Shown piece after piece: positions 25,601 through 31,224 of a DNA stretch of 33,336 bases; the stretch's first letter is position 1, and every line of letters starts with the position of its first letter. Both the position numbers and the translations under genes were made by a program. This DNA is from Ruminococcus sp. (GTDB lineage Bacteria > Bacillota > Clostridia > Oscillospirales > Ruminococcaceae). The stretch covers positions 1 through 33,336 of the forward strand of contig JAFXRI010000062.1 of assembly GCA_017526445.1 (NCBI GenBank), written 5' to 3'. The notes under the pieces were generated by a model that searched no databases, was not told where the DNA came from, and saw only the letters and a program-made list of their open reading frames with translations.

Positions 25601-25942
25601 GAAAATGCTGGGGAAGTATTTGCTGTCCTTTTCTATAATGAGCACAGGTCCTCTGAAGGAACTGTGGAGCTTTTCCTCCAGCTCATCGGCCACGCCGGCG
25701 GTCTGTATGCTGTCTTCGAGCACGACAACGCCGTCGAACATATCCGGCTCCAGAAGAGTAAAGATATTCGACTCGCCTTTTTCGCGCTCCGCGGTATCCT
25801 GGTACTTACGGAACATCGAAAAAACGCACACGTCAAGATCCAGGCTGAAAGCATTTCTCAGGAAGCCTGTGATAAACTGGCTCTGATAACTCTCATCGGC
25901 CTGACCTGCAAGCAGTGCTATACGTTTTCTTTTAACGTCCAT
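22616..25942 (-). CDS. LacI-type sensor, EAL phosphodiesterase and beta-solenoid fusion protein
   Basis: A 1,108-residue cytoplasmic protein with no signal peptide or membrane segment. Residues 1-290 match the LacI/GalR sugar-binding domain (FSMFRKYQDT, DGVVVLED, VVCANDAMAIGLGKAL, IRIVSYDSTYEGQTSP) but lack the DNA-binding helix-turn-helix. Residues of about 300-470 look like a GAF-type sensor. Residues of about 503-735 are an EAL domain that degrades cyclic di-GMP, with all key residues visible: Glu530 (EALMR), Asn586, Glu615/Glu618, Asp644-Asp645 (DDYGTGYSN), Lys665, Glu701/Glu704 (AEGVET) and Gln721. From about 770 to 1090 there are repeats of about 28 residues with an IGxxxG core (CIGSGLGG, CIGALSGS, VGAGSLSG, TGIGSMDG, AIGGFNRN), which suggests a right-handed beta-helix. 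No GGDEF domain is present. It heads an operon with the STAS-kinase gene. Confidence 0.9.
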   Translation of the reverse strand: MDVKRKRIALLAGQADESYQSQFITGFLRNAFSLDLDVCVFSMFRKYQDTAEREKGESNIFTLLEPDMFDGVVVLEDSIQTAGVADELEEKLHSSFRGPVLIIEKDSKYFPSIFTDGYSAVVELVSHLIEVHGCRDIAFLSGKRWHKHSQQRMQAYCDALEQHGIPFSEDRVIYGDFWYQSGELCADLLMDKEPLPDAVVCANDAMAIGLGKALTENGLRIPEDIRIVSYDSTYEGQTSPKSITSSVIPAEEFGSYAAGWINDSMQGRETPPFDVKPHLIVGESCGCSGADMPDFSCKRKEWDTELSEEGFNSVNNTMAEDIMAQTDLLEYLGLIYSYAYQIKGAKSFCLCLCSPWRYMDKDPDTTVFNNGYSDRMICAVKYNEDSKDGLVSTDMLFDREQLLPDLFARSDEPSAYFFLPVFCEDQCFGYAAVSYGSVPRSYGDPCMKWLGLVSRGLESLRRHLALNRTRELLDKLKAGKFAAAGIAYDSLTNEEKKDYNLVGKILDENLLTYHFQPIVNTVDGGIYSYEALMRSAADRKIPPLSIIKYSDMQSRLVDVEKATFLNVLGLVDLNKEKLGKAKIFINSIPGVRVYGQDFVMIEELLRRLSDKVVIELTENSELDDKDLARLKDIFKDLGLEIAVDDYGTGYSNVNNLLRYMPNYVKIDRALLAEIQDKPQKQHFVKEIINFCHDNSIMALAEGVETYDELKTVIRLGADLIQGYYTGRPAPGFVKEIDPDIRDEIKACHQELLNGAARQQYIAGKTNRISLPALVKDGITEIIVGKGAMVYKDIAVIGTPGTKTQVHMSIEPGYTGRITLENVYFAYPKGKACIDIGENADVTLVIGGENILHGSGVRVPKSSRLTFEGDGNIAIQLISHSYFGIGEDPENEHGDLTFEQSGLIEILGRGVTGCCIGSGLGGKIRMNAGQYILESSGNESVCIGALSGSADIEMRDCNVSLEYTSSAGVGAGSLSGDARVSVEKSALMLYGSGHQVAGIGTIGSGMSVTSFSEASPVVALSADLTTGIGSMDGRTLIEARSCSMRIDTSGEKAIAIGGFNRNGQAVICNSDVKWLVNTKLDRDVLIPEDNLKIISCHKRFSLNGKPIER

Positions 25943-25955
25943 TGCATCCGATCCC

Positions 25956-25989
25956 CTTGACAGAATTATACGACGGCAGCACCGTCAAG
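25956..25989 (-). promoter_or_regulatory. Overlapping alternative hairpins in the EAL gene leader
   Basis: In the minus-strand leader, CTTGAC (25984-25989) can pair with GTCAAG (25956-25961), which directly abuts the SD-like AAGGGG. Alternatively GACGG (82-86 of the same block, 25982-25986) can pair with CCGTC (25972-25976). Both use the same bases, so the structures exclude each other. This could be a translation switch, or chance. Confidence 0.35.
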
Positions 25990-26016
25990 AAAACCTCATA
26001 GGTTATATCAAGTTAC

Positions 26017-26045
26017 ATTATAACACAAACTAAACAAAAATTCAA
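26017..26045 (-). promoter_or_regulatory. Promoter of the EAL/STAS-kinase operon
   Basis: Minus strand TTGAAT (26040-26045), 17-base spacer, TATAAT (26017-26022), about 75 bases before the EAL gene start. Confidence 0.8.
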
Positions 26046-26244
26046 CGATTTTTGAAAGATTTTCGATAATTTTTATTATGGTTATCCCTTTGACACACCA
26101 TTTTCAAACACCTTATTTAGGAGATTACGGCAATTAGACCAACGCTGCAAAGTGCATGGCTGACGTCCTTGTTTGCCATCTGCCGGATCCGAGTGCCGCC
26201 TTGATCTGAGAATGTCAGGCATCATCCTTTTTTTGGAAACAGCC
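26046..26244. other. Intergenic region between divergent genes
   Basis: Lies between two divergent promoters; the full gap between genes is 371 bases. The stretch 26090-26235 is more GC-rich than its flanks and carries no frame with an SD. A short hairpin ATGGC/GCCAT lies at about 26156-26180. I see no gene; it could be the relic of a lost element. Confidence 0.4.
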
Positions 26245-26273
26245 TTGACGATGCAGGCTTTGTGTGATATGAT
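26245..26273 (+). promoter_or_regulatory. Promoter of the LPxTG lipase-like gene
   Basis: TTGACG (26245-26250), 17-base spacer, TATGAT (26268-26273), 41 bases before the start codon. Confidence 0.8.
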
Positions 26274-26313
26274 ATCATTGATAAGAAAAATACCGCAGAA
26301 AGGAGATATCTGT

Positions 26314-27924
26314 ATGAAAAGACTTGTCAGAACGGTGCTGGCTGCTGCCTGTGCAGCTGCGGTGCTGGTGTCCTCCGCGCTGCCTGCCTTTGGCGAACGC
26401 GATATCCCAGGGGACCTGACCACAGGCACTCTCGAATTCTATTTCAGAGCGGAGCGCAGGCTGCAGTATTACTACAGCGATGAGTATTTCTCCGTATCTG
26501 CCACGGAGATGAACGAGCATCTCCGGACTATGTCTCTCGATTTGTCTTTTGTATCCTTCGTCAGCTCAGACACATCCGGTGCCTCCGGTGCAAGGGCGCT
26601 GTTTGAGGAGATAGGGTTCAGCGCCGGGGATATGCAGGTGGATCAGCTCGACATCAGGCCGGGCAAGGATACCATAGGCTCGGTGATCTGTCATAAGAAG
26701 ACGCCCTACGGCGAGGTCGTGGCGGTCTCTGTAAGAGGTGCTGCCTACGGCGAGGAATGGGCCAACAGCCTGCTGCTCGGAGACTCGGGGGACGCAAAGG
26801 GATTCTCTTCCGCTGCTGAGGAAGTGCTGAAAAGACTGCGGGCCTATGAGGAGAAATACGGCCTCAAGGGCGCCAAGCTCTGGATAACCGGATACAGCCG
26901 GGGAGGCGGTGTGGCCGACCTTATGGGCAAGTATATAAACGAGCGCACCGATGATTACGGCGTCACCGAGGACGACGTGTATGTATATACCTTCGAGGCT
27001 CCCCGTGCCAGCGGAGAGGCTTCGGGGTATAAGAACATCCACAACATTATGAACCGCAACGATATAGTCACAAAGATATATCCCCGGCAGGTGGGGATGT
27101 ACAACAGCGGCGTCGAGGAGCTCATAGAAAGGGAAGAACTGAAAGTCACTCCCATGAACTTCAGGATGGACGGCGGATTCAAGCTCAGCCCGCTGGGCGG
27201 TGACAGCACCGGCACCCAGCCTGTGAAGAGCAGTTCTATGCCGGAGTTTGAGGAGAAGCTGCTGGAATTTATCTCATCGGATCTTACGAGAGAGGATCTG
27301 GACAAATGCTCGGAGCATCTGGGAAACCTTGTCTCTCTCACCATCCGGAAGGACCGGGATGAGATGAACAAGCTGGTCGAATACCTCACCAAGTCAGTCG
27401 GCGACAAGTTCAGCGGTCTCGGAGCAGTAAGGCTTGCACCCATTATGATGACGGACATCGGCAGTGAGGATTTTGCCGACGCCGTTTCCGGACTGGCAGA
27501 CACAATAGTTGCGGGCCTTGAGGAAGGTGACCACAGCCAGTGCCTCACCGAAGAGGAGTTTGTTCAGCTGAAAGCTTCCATACACCCCCTTCTCAGCATA
27601 CTCGCCCCCCCCATGCTCAGGGATTTCGGCGGCCAGGGAGGAGCACAATTCGAGATGTTGGGGACATTTTTCGGAAATCTTTCGGAAATAGTTGACGAAC
27701 ATCTTCCTTATAACGTGATCGAGATGGTGGAGGCTATGGACAGCTACCATACCTCACCCCCGGAGATCCCCCCGAAAAAGCAGGCAGAGGATACCGCATC
27801 CTCCGACGGAGAACTGCCCCGCACGGGTACCATTGCAGTCTGCATAGGGCTGTGTACCGCAGCTGCCGCGGTTTTGGCGGCGATCATCATAGCCAGAAGA
27901 TCTGCAAAAAAGAAGCAGAGCTGA
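26314..27924 (+). CDS. Sortase-anchored lipase-like alpha/beta hydrolase
   Basis: A 536-residue surface protein. It has a signal peptide (MKRLVRTVLAAACAA... ending near Gly27) and, at the C-terminus, LPRTG (501-505), a hydrophobic segment and a basic tail, the signal for sortase linkage to the cell wall. The body resembles class 3 lipases: a central VAVSVRGAAYGEEW strand region and a nucleophile elbow LWITGYSRGGG with Ser195, followed by YVYTFEAPRAS and NIMNRNDIVTKIYP, where a catalytic Asp is expected. The His of the triad is not obvious, so activity is uncertain; substrate could be a lipid or an acylated polymer. SD AAAGGAG precedes the ATG by nine bases; the frame extends upstream into the promoter, so this start is secure. 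It is monocistronic, with its own promoter and strong terminator. Confidence 0.85.
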   Translation: MKRLVRTVLAAACAAAVLVSSALPAFGERDIPGDLTTGTLEFYFRAERRLQYYYSDEYFSVSATEMNEHLRTMSLDLSFVSFVSSDTSGASGARALFEEIGFSAGDMQVDQLDIRPGKDTIGSVICHKKTPYGEVVAVSVRGAAYGEEWANSLLLGDSGDAKGFSSAAEEVLKRLRAYEEKYGLKGAKLWITGYSRGGGVADLMGKYINERTDDYGVTEDDVYVYTFEAPRASGEASGYKNIHNIMNRNDIVTKIYPRQVGMYNSGVEELIEREELKVTPMNFRMDGGFKLSPLGGDSTGTQPVKSSSMPEFEEKLLEFISSDLTREDLDKCSEHLGNLVSLTIRKDRDEMNKLVEYLTKSVGDKFSGLGAVRLAPIMMTDIGSEDFADAVSGLADTIVAGLEEGDHSQCLTEEEFVQLKASIHPLLSILAPPMLRDFGGQGGAQFEMLGTFFGNLSEIVDEHLPYNVIEMVEAMDSYHTSPPEIPPKKQAEDTASSDGELPRTGTIAVCIGLCTAAAAVLAAIIIARRSAKKKQS

Positions 27925-27954
27925 CGGACGGCTCTGTACATTAATAAACAAATA

Positions 27955-27996
27955 ACACCCCCTTTCCGGGCCAGACCGGAGAGGGGGTGTTTTTTA
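27955..27996 (+). terminator. Strong intrinsic terminator of the lipase-like gene
   Basis: ACACCCCCT and TCCGG pair with CCGGA and AGGGGGTGT around a short loop, followed by TTTTTT. Confidence 0.95.
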
Positions 27997-28182
27997 CGAA
28001 AACATTTTCGCTGCCCGTCCCGGAAGGGGGTAAAAAGCTTATTTTTTGATCTATTTACCGGATATACGAAACATTTTAGTTAAAAGCTGTTAATTAATAA
28101 AATCAGTCAACATATGTTTTGGTTAATGTGCTAAAGCTAATAATAATTAATTGTGCAAGCGGACAAAAACCAATTGATAAAG
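27997..28182 (+). other. AT-rich upstream region of the pilin gene
   Basis: About 185 bases with no gene; the whole gap to the pilin start is 358 bases. It is much richer in A and T than its surroundings (TTAATTAATAAAA and similar), as expected for an upstream-enhanced or regulated promoter. I see no riboswitch match. Confidence 0.4.
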
Positions 28183-28211
28183 TTGACTATTTTGTATTTT
28201 TGTGATATAAT
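28183..28211 (+). promoter_or_regulatory. Promoter of the pilin gene
   Basis: TTGACT (28183-28188), 17-base spacer, TATAAT (28206-28211), near consensus; leader of about 65 bases. Confidence 0.88.
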
Positions 28212-28282
28212 ATAGAAAATGAAAAAGTGTCTGAATGGTAAGACTGTAAGGGAATTTATTGAAAGGGAAATGGGTTGATAGT

Positions 28283-29038
28283 ATGAAAAAAAGATTTAAC
28301 AAGATCAGAAAAGGTTTCACTCTGATCGAAATGATCGTTGTCATTGCGATAATCGGCATCCTGGCAACGATACTCGTTCCGAGCATAATGAGTTACGTCA
28401 GAAAGGCTCGTATCGGAGCTGCGATAGCTGACGCGAAGACGATCAAATCCTCAGTAGAGTCCTCACTGATACAGAGACTGACAGATGTTGAGCCCGGTGC
28501 GCAGTATGCATTCAATAAGGTGCTTTATCTTGACCAGGAGACCAAGAAGAATTTCAGAGAAAGAGAAACTGAGATCGTAGGCGCATTCACGAACCTGAGC
28601 TGGTATGTCTATAAGACCGGCGGAAACGCCGCTTCGGGAGGCTCGCAGATCATCGACAAGGTCATTGCCGGCGCTCTGGATGATGCGTTCTCCGAAAAAT
28701 GGAAAACAGGCAAAAAAGTAAATCCTTTGGGATACAATACCAAGACCAGGAACTGTGAAACGTATGTCAAAGAGAACAATACCAATTTCGGACTGGTCGT
28801 TGTTTATAACAGGACCGGTGCTGTACGTCTGCTGCAGCTTTACCGCAAGGGCGTACTGGTAACGTACATAAACGGTGAATTTATCGCCAATGACAGCGCT
28901 GATGCCCACTTTGTCGGTACGGGTACCTGGGATACCATTTATAAGGACAGCGGAAAGACATCTCCCGAGGCATACTGCAAGATCCAGCTGTCAAACAAGC
29001 AGATCAACAGCGAAGGAAATCTGGGCGGCTGGTATTGA
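28283..29038 (+). CDS. Type IV pilin-like prepilin
   Basis: A 251-residue protein with a short basic leader, the prepilin cleavage motif RKGFTLIE (cut after Gly11, with Glu16 at position +5), and one hydrophobic helix (about 12-38) that would form the pilus core. The rest is a globular head with two Cys residues at most and no family I recognise. R. albus uses Pil-type proteins (CbpC) to bind cellulose, so adhesion is one plausible role; DNA uptake is another. I see no prepilin peptidase, assembly ATPase or platform gene in the window, so it is an orphan. ATG 28283 is the natural start for a leader of this type although its SD is weak; a TTG at 28259 is an alternative. It has its own promoter and terminator. 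Confidence 0.88.
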   Translation: MKKRFNKIRKGFTLIEMIVVIAIIGILATILVPSIMSYVRKARIGAAIADAKTIKSSVESSLIQRLTDVEPGAQYAFNKVLYLDQETKKNFRERETEIVGAFTNLSWYVYKTGGNAASGGSQIIDKVIAGALDDAFSEKWKTGKKVNPLGYNTKTRNCETYVKENNTNFGLVVVYNRTGAVRLLQLYRKGVLVTYINGEFIANDSADAHFVGTGTWDTIYKDSGKTSPEAYCKIQLSNKQINSEGNLGGWY

Positions 29039-29082
29039 TCCAGATACTTTTGTATAACGCCTTTATGATTTTATATCGGCAT

Positions 29083-29114
29083 GGAGCCGGTGCAGTGATG
29101 CGCCGGCTCCTTTT
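29083..29114 (+). terminator. Intrinsic terminator of the pilin gene
   Basis: GGAGCCGG (29083-29090) pairs with CCGGCTCC (29103-29110), followed by TTTT. No T-run on the opposite strand, so it serves the plus strand only. Confidence 0.85.
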
Positions 29115-29143
29115 ATGCTGTGAGCTTTCCGAAGCAGGATCAC

Positions 29144-30337
29144 TCACAGTTCAATATACGGTCTTCGTTCCACGAGCATCTCCTTTGAGAAGCCTTCAAC
29201 GTACAGCAGTTCAAGGTCATTGACAAAGGCGCCTATGCTCGTTCTCAGCTCCACTATCGCTTCGGCGAGCTCGGGCTTAATGAGCAGCGCCTCGGCGAGT
29301 TCTTCGGCGGAGGCTTCGTTTATGCAGACGGTCTTCATCTGCTGGGCCTCGGGAATATCTGATGAGTCAGGATCACCCGTTGTATCCGGCTGAGACGAAC
29401 TGTCATCCTCTGCCGGAGAGGTGTCTGTCACGTCCTTGGAGGATGTGACCGGAGGGATGACGGTCCCTTCTGACTTGCTGCTGTCAGGCTCGGGGGCAGC
29501 GGTGCTCCCGGAGCTGTCGGAGACGGATGATCTTTCGGTGATCTCGGCCCTGCTCGTATCCTTGCCGGAGGCCGTATAGGGGATATGGTCCTCGTCGGAA
29601 ATAAAAAAATGCTCCCTGATGACCTTCAGCGTTCGCTCGCCGATGCCGAAGATCTCGAGAAGCTCCTCGTAATTATGTATCCTGCCGTGGGCCTCCCGGT
29701 AGAAGACGATGCCTTCGGCGGCTGTTCGGTTTATCCCGTGGACGTTCACCAGACATTCGAGGGATGCCTTGTTTATATCCTCCGGGTAACTGAACTGCTC
29801 CGCGGTCACGGCGGTCGTGCTCGTCACCGTTTCGGCGGATGCAACCGGGACGGAAGTGGTTTTCGGAGCGGCGGTCACGGTATGTTTTTTCGCTGTGGTT
29901 TTTTTGGTGGTTCTGGAGGTGGTCTTTGACGTGGTCTTCGAGGCCTTTGCGGCGGAAGTCTTTGAAGCTTTTGATGTCCCGCCGGCGGAGCTGTCCTTTG
30001 CGCCTTTGTTCTTCCCGGAGGCAGAGGAGTCTCCGTGCAAGGTATCACTGCTTACCTCCTCGCCGACCGGATCCTGATAGATCCGCACGCTGTCATCCTT
30101 TGACAGCCCGATATCAGAAACTACGGCAGCGCCTGCAAACGCGGCACAGGCGATGATCCCTGCAGCTGCGATGATATGGCTTATCCTGATCCGTGGCTTT
30201 GTTTCCGCAGAAGGGCTGTCCGTTTCCTCGACCGACCTTTCGGTTTGATCCGGGAGGAGCTTATCTTCGGTATTATTCAGTTCATTATTAACGCTGTTCT
30301 CGGCAGGAGAAAGGTCCTTGTCAGTCTTATCTGTCAC
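29144..30337 (-). CDS. Membrane-anchored protein with two ComEA-type helix-hairpin-helix domains
   Basis: A 397-residue protein: acidic cytoplasmic N-terminus (1-50), one membrane helix (about 53-74), an outside linker rich in Ser, Lys and Thr (about 100-160, with repeated SKTT/SRTT units), then HhH domain 1 (about 186-244: DINKASLECLVNVHGI, YREAHGRI, EIFGIGERTL). A second disordered linker rich in Ser, Asp and Pro leads to a more diverged HhH domain 2 (about 336-397: INEASAEELAEAL, ELRTSIGAF, LLYVEGFSKE). ComEA binds incoming DNA outside the membrane; a double-HhH version with long linkers is unusual. Start is GTG at 30337 with GGGAGG seven bases upstream; an overlapping ATG is out of frame. 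Its neighbour is a pilin gene, but no comEC is visible. DNA uptake is therefore a hypothesis. Confidence 0.87.
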   Translation of the reverse strand: MTDKTDKDLSPAENSVNNELNNTEDKLLPDQTERSVEETDSPSAETKPRIRISHIIAAAGIIACAAFAGAAVVSDIGLSKDDSVRIYQDPVGEEVSSDTLHGDSSASGKNKGAKDSSAGGTSKASKTSAAKASKTTSKTTSRTTKKTTAKKHTVTAAPKTTSVPVASAETVTSTTAVTAEQFSYPEDINKASLECLVNVHGINRTAAEGIVFYREAHGRIHNYEELLEIFGIGERTLKVIREHFFISDEDHIPYTASGKDTSRAEITERSSVSDSSGSTAAPEPDSSKSEGTVIPPVTSSKDVTDTSPAEDDSSSQPDTTGDPDSSDIPEAQQMKTVCINEASAEELAEALLIKPELAEAIVELRTSIGAFVNDLELLYVEGFSKEMLVERRPYIEL

Positions 30338-30415
30338 ACATCCGCCTCCCTTCTGAGGTATAGCCGGCAGGCAAAGCGCCTGTTATCCGGGGATAGGAAT
30401 GGTACTTACAGTAAA

Positions 30416-30444
30416 ATTATACCCTGATATTAGAAAAAAGTCAA
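30416..30444 (-). promoter_or_regulatory. Promoter of the double-HhH gene
   Basis: Minus strand TTGACT (30439-30444), 17-base spacer, TATAAT (30416-30421), about 79 bases before the GTG start. Confidence 0.85.
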
Positions 30445-30621
30445 CTGAAATGCAGAAAAGAGGGGAGGAACGGCTCAAAAATTATGCAAAAGCACAAACT
30501 TTTCGGAAGGTTCTCAATTTTTCTGAGACGAAATCAGCGACAAACAGCGCAGATGCGGGGCCTCGCAGTTTTGTTAAAAGTGACGAAAAAACGGTCATGC
30601 AAAAAAAGTTTGAAAAATCAC
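30445..30621. other. Intergenic region before tRNA-Pro
   Basis: Part of the 324-base gap between the double-HhH gene and the tRNA. A plus-strand open frame of about 80 codons crosses it, but has no SD and runs into the tRNA promoter. I see nothing else. Confidence 0.5.
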
Positions 30622-30650
30622 TTGACAATCGGGAACAGGTGTAGTATAAT
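30622..30650 (+). promoter_or_regulatory. Consensus promoter of tRNA-Pro
   Basis: TTGACA (30622-30627), 17-base spacer, TATAAT (30645-30650), both perfect; 11 bases before the tRNA. Confidence 0.93.
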
Positions 30651-30661
30651 ATTATAGCAAT

Positions 30662-30738
30662 CGGGGTGTGGCGCAGATTGGTAGCGCGCTACCTTGGGGT
30701 GGTAGAGGCCGTGGGTTCAAGTCCCGTCACTCCGACCA
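30662..30738 (+). tRNA. tRNA-Pro (anticodon GGG)
   Basis: The 77-base cloverleaf folds by eye. The acceptor stem is CGGGGTG with CACTCCG (one G-U pair). The D-arm lies in GCGCAGATTGGTAGCGC. The anticodon stem CTACC/GGTAG encloses the loop TTGGGGT with anticodon GGG and G at position 37, as usual for proline. The T-arm is GTGGGTTCAAGTCCCGT minus its ends. The CCA end is encoded. Confidence 0.96.
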
Positions 30739-30764
30739 TCATCTGTTGACAAAATAGATGAAGA

Positions 30765-30798
30765 GGGCTCAAATGGCGTAGATGCGCCGTTTGAGCCC
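30765..30798 (+). terminator. Long hairpin after tRNA-Pro
   Basis: GGGCTCAAATGGCG pairs with CGCCGTTTGAGCCC (14 bp with one G-U pair) around TAGATG. The nearest T-run is about 20 bases further on, so it may be a terminator or a 3' processing element. Confidence 0.6.
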
Positions 30799-31150
30799 TT
30801 CGCGTTTCCGCCGATTTTTTTTGACAAACCATTGCTGATATTTCCCGTTTTTAAAAGAGTTACGGGACATGAACCTCGGCATTACAGAACATTATCAAGC
30901 AAATTTCCATTTTCAGAGAGTAAAAAGCTCCCAAAAACAAGATTTTTTCAAAAAAACATTCACAAACTTTCGAGCCTGGATTTGTTGGTATCTCACAAAA
31001 ACTGAGGTACCAAGAAATTTGGGCTTTTTTTATTGCCCGGAAAACCATATACCATAAACAGAAATGAGATCGGGATAACAAAACGTTCGTATAGTTAATA
31101 CGGGCGTTTTTATTTTTGGGGGAGTGCAAAAAACCGATAAACATAACAGC
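30799..31150 (+). other. AT-rich gap with unexplained hairpins
   Basis: The region between the tRNA and the LRR gene terminator has no frame with a good SD. A 9-bp stem GGTATCTCA/TGAGGTACC sits at 30987-31011, followed by TTTGGGCTTTTTTT, and a good plus-strand terminator at 31081-31116 closes the region. Something on the plus strand therefore appears to be transcribed here: either a small RNA or tRNA read-through. Confidence 0.4.
31081..31116 (+). terminator. Plus-strand intrinsic terminator with no assigned gene
   Basis: AACGTTCGTAT (31082-31092) pairs with ATACGGGCGTT (31098-31108), with two G-U pairs and an AGTTA loop, and runs into TTTTATTTTT. Confidence 0.75.
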
Positions 31151-31188
31151 AAAAAACAGGACTGTCGCTTGTGTGCGGCAGCCCTGTT
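31151..31188 (-). terminator. Intrinsic terminator of the LRR gene
   Basis: On the minus strand AACAGGGCTGCCGC pairs with GCGACAGTCCTGTT (one mismatch, one G-U), followed by TTTT. It begins 36 bases after the stop codon. Confidence 0.85.
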
Positions 31189-31224
31189 CTGGTTTACTAT
31201 TCGGTTTGGTGTTATCTAGCCGTA

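Noticed and set aside
22616..25942. Reading the protein as a LacI transcription regulator
   Set aside because: The helix-turn-helix is missing, and an EAL domain with intact residues follows.
25951..25989. Second promoter (TTGACG with TATAAT) close to the EAL gene
   Set aside because: Spacer is only 12 bases; the upstream pair with a 17-base spacer is far better.
26082..26235. Insertion-sequence remnant
   Set aside because: Composition differs from the flanks, but I see no terminal repeats, target duplication or transposase motif.
30399..30644. Basic 81-codon plus-strand frame before the tRNA
   Set aside because: No SD, start lies in the HhH promoter and the end overlaps the tRNA promoter.
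30860..31144. 94-codon minus-strand frame in the AT-rich gap
   Set aside because: No SD and a composition expected by chance; the plus-strand hairpins and terminator cross it.
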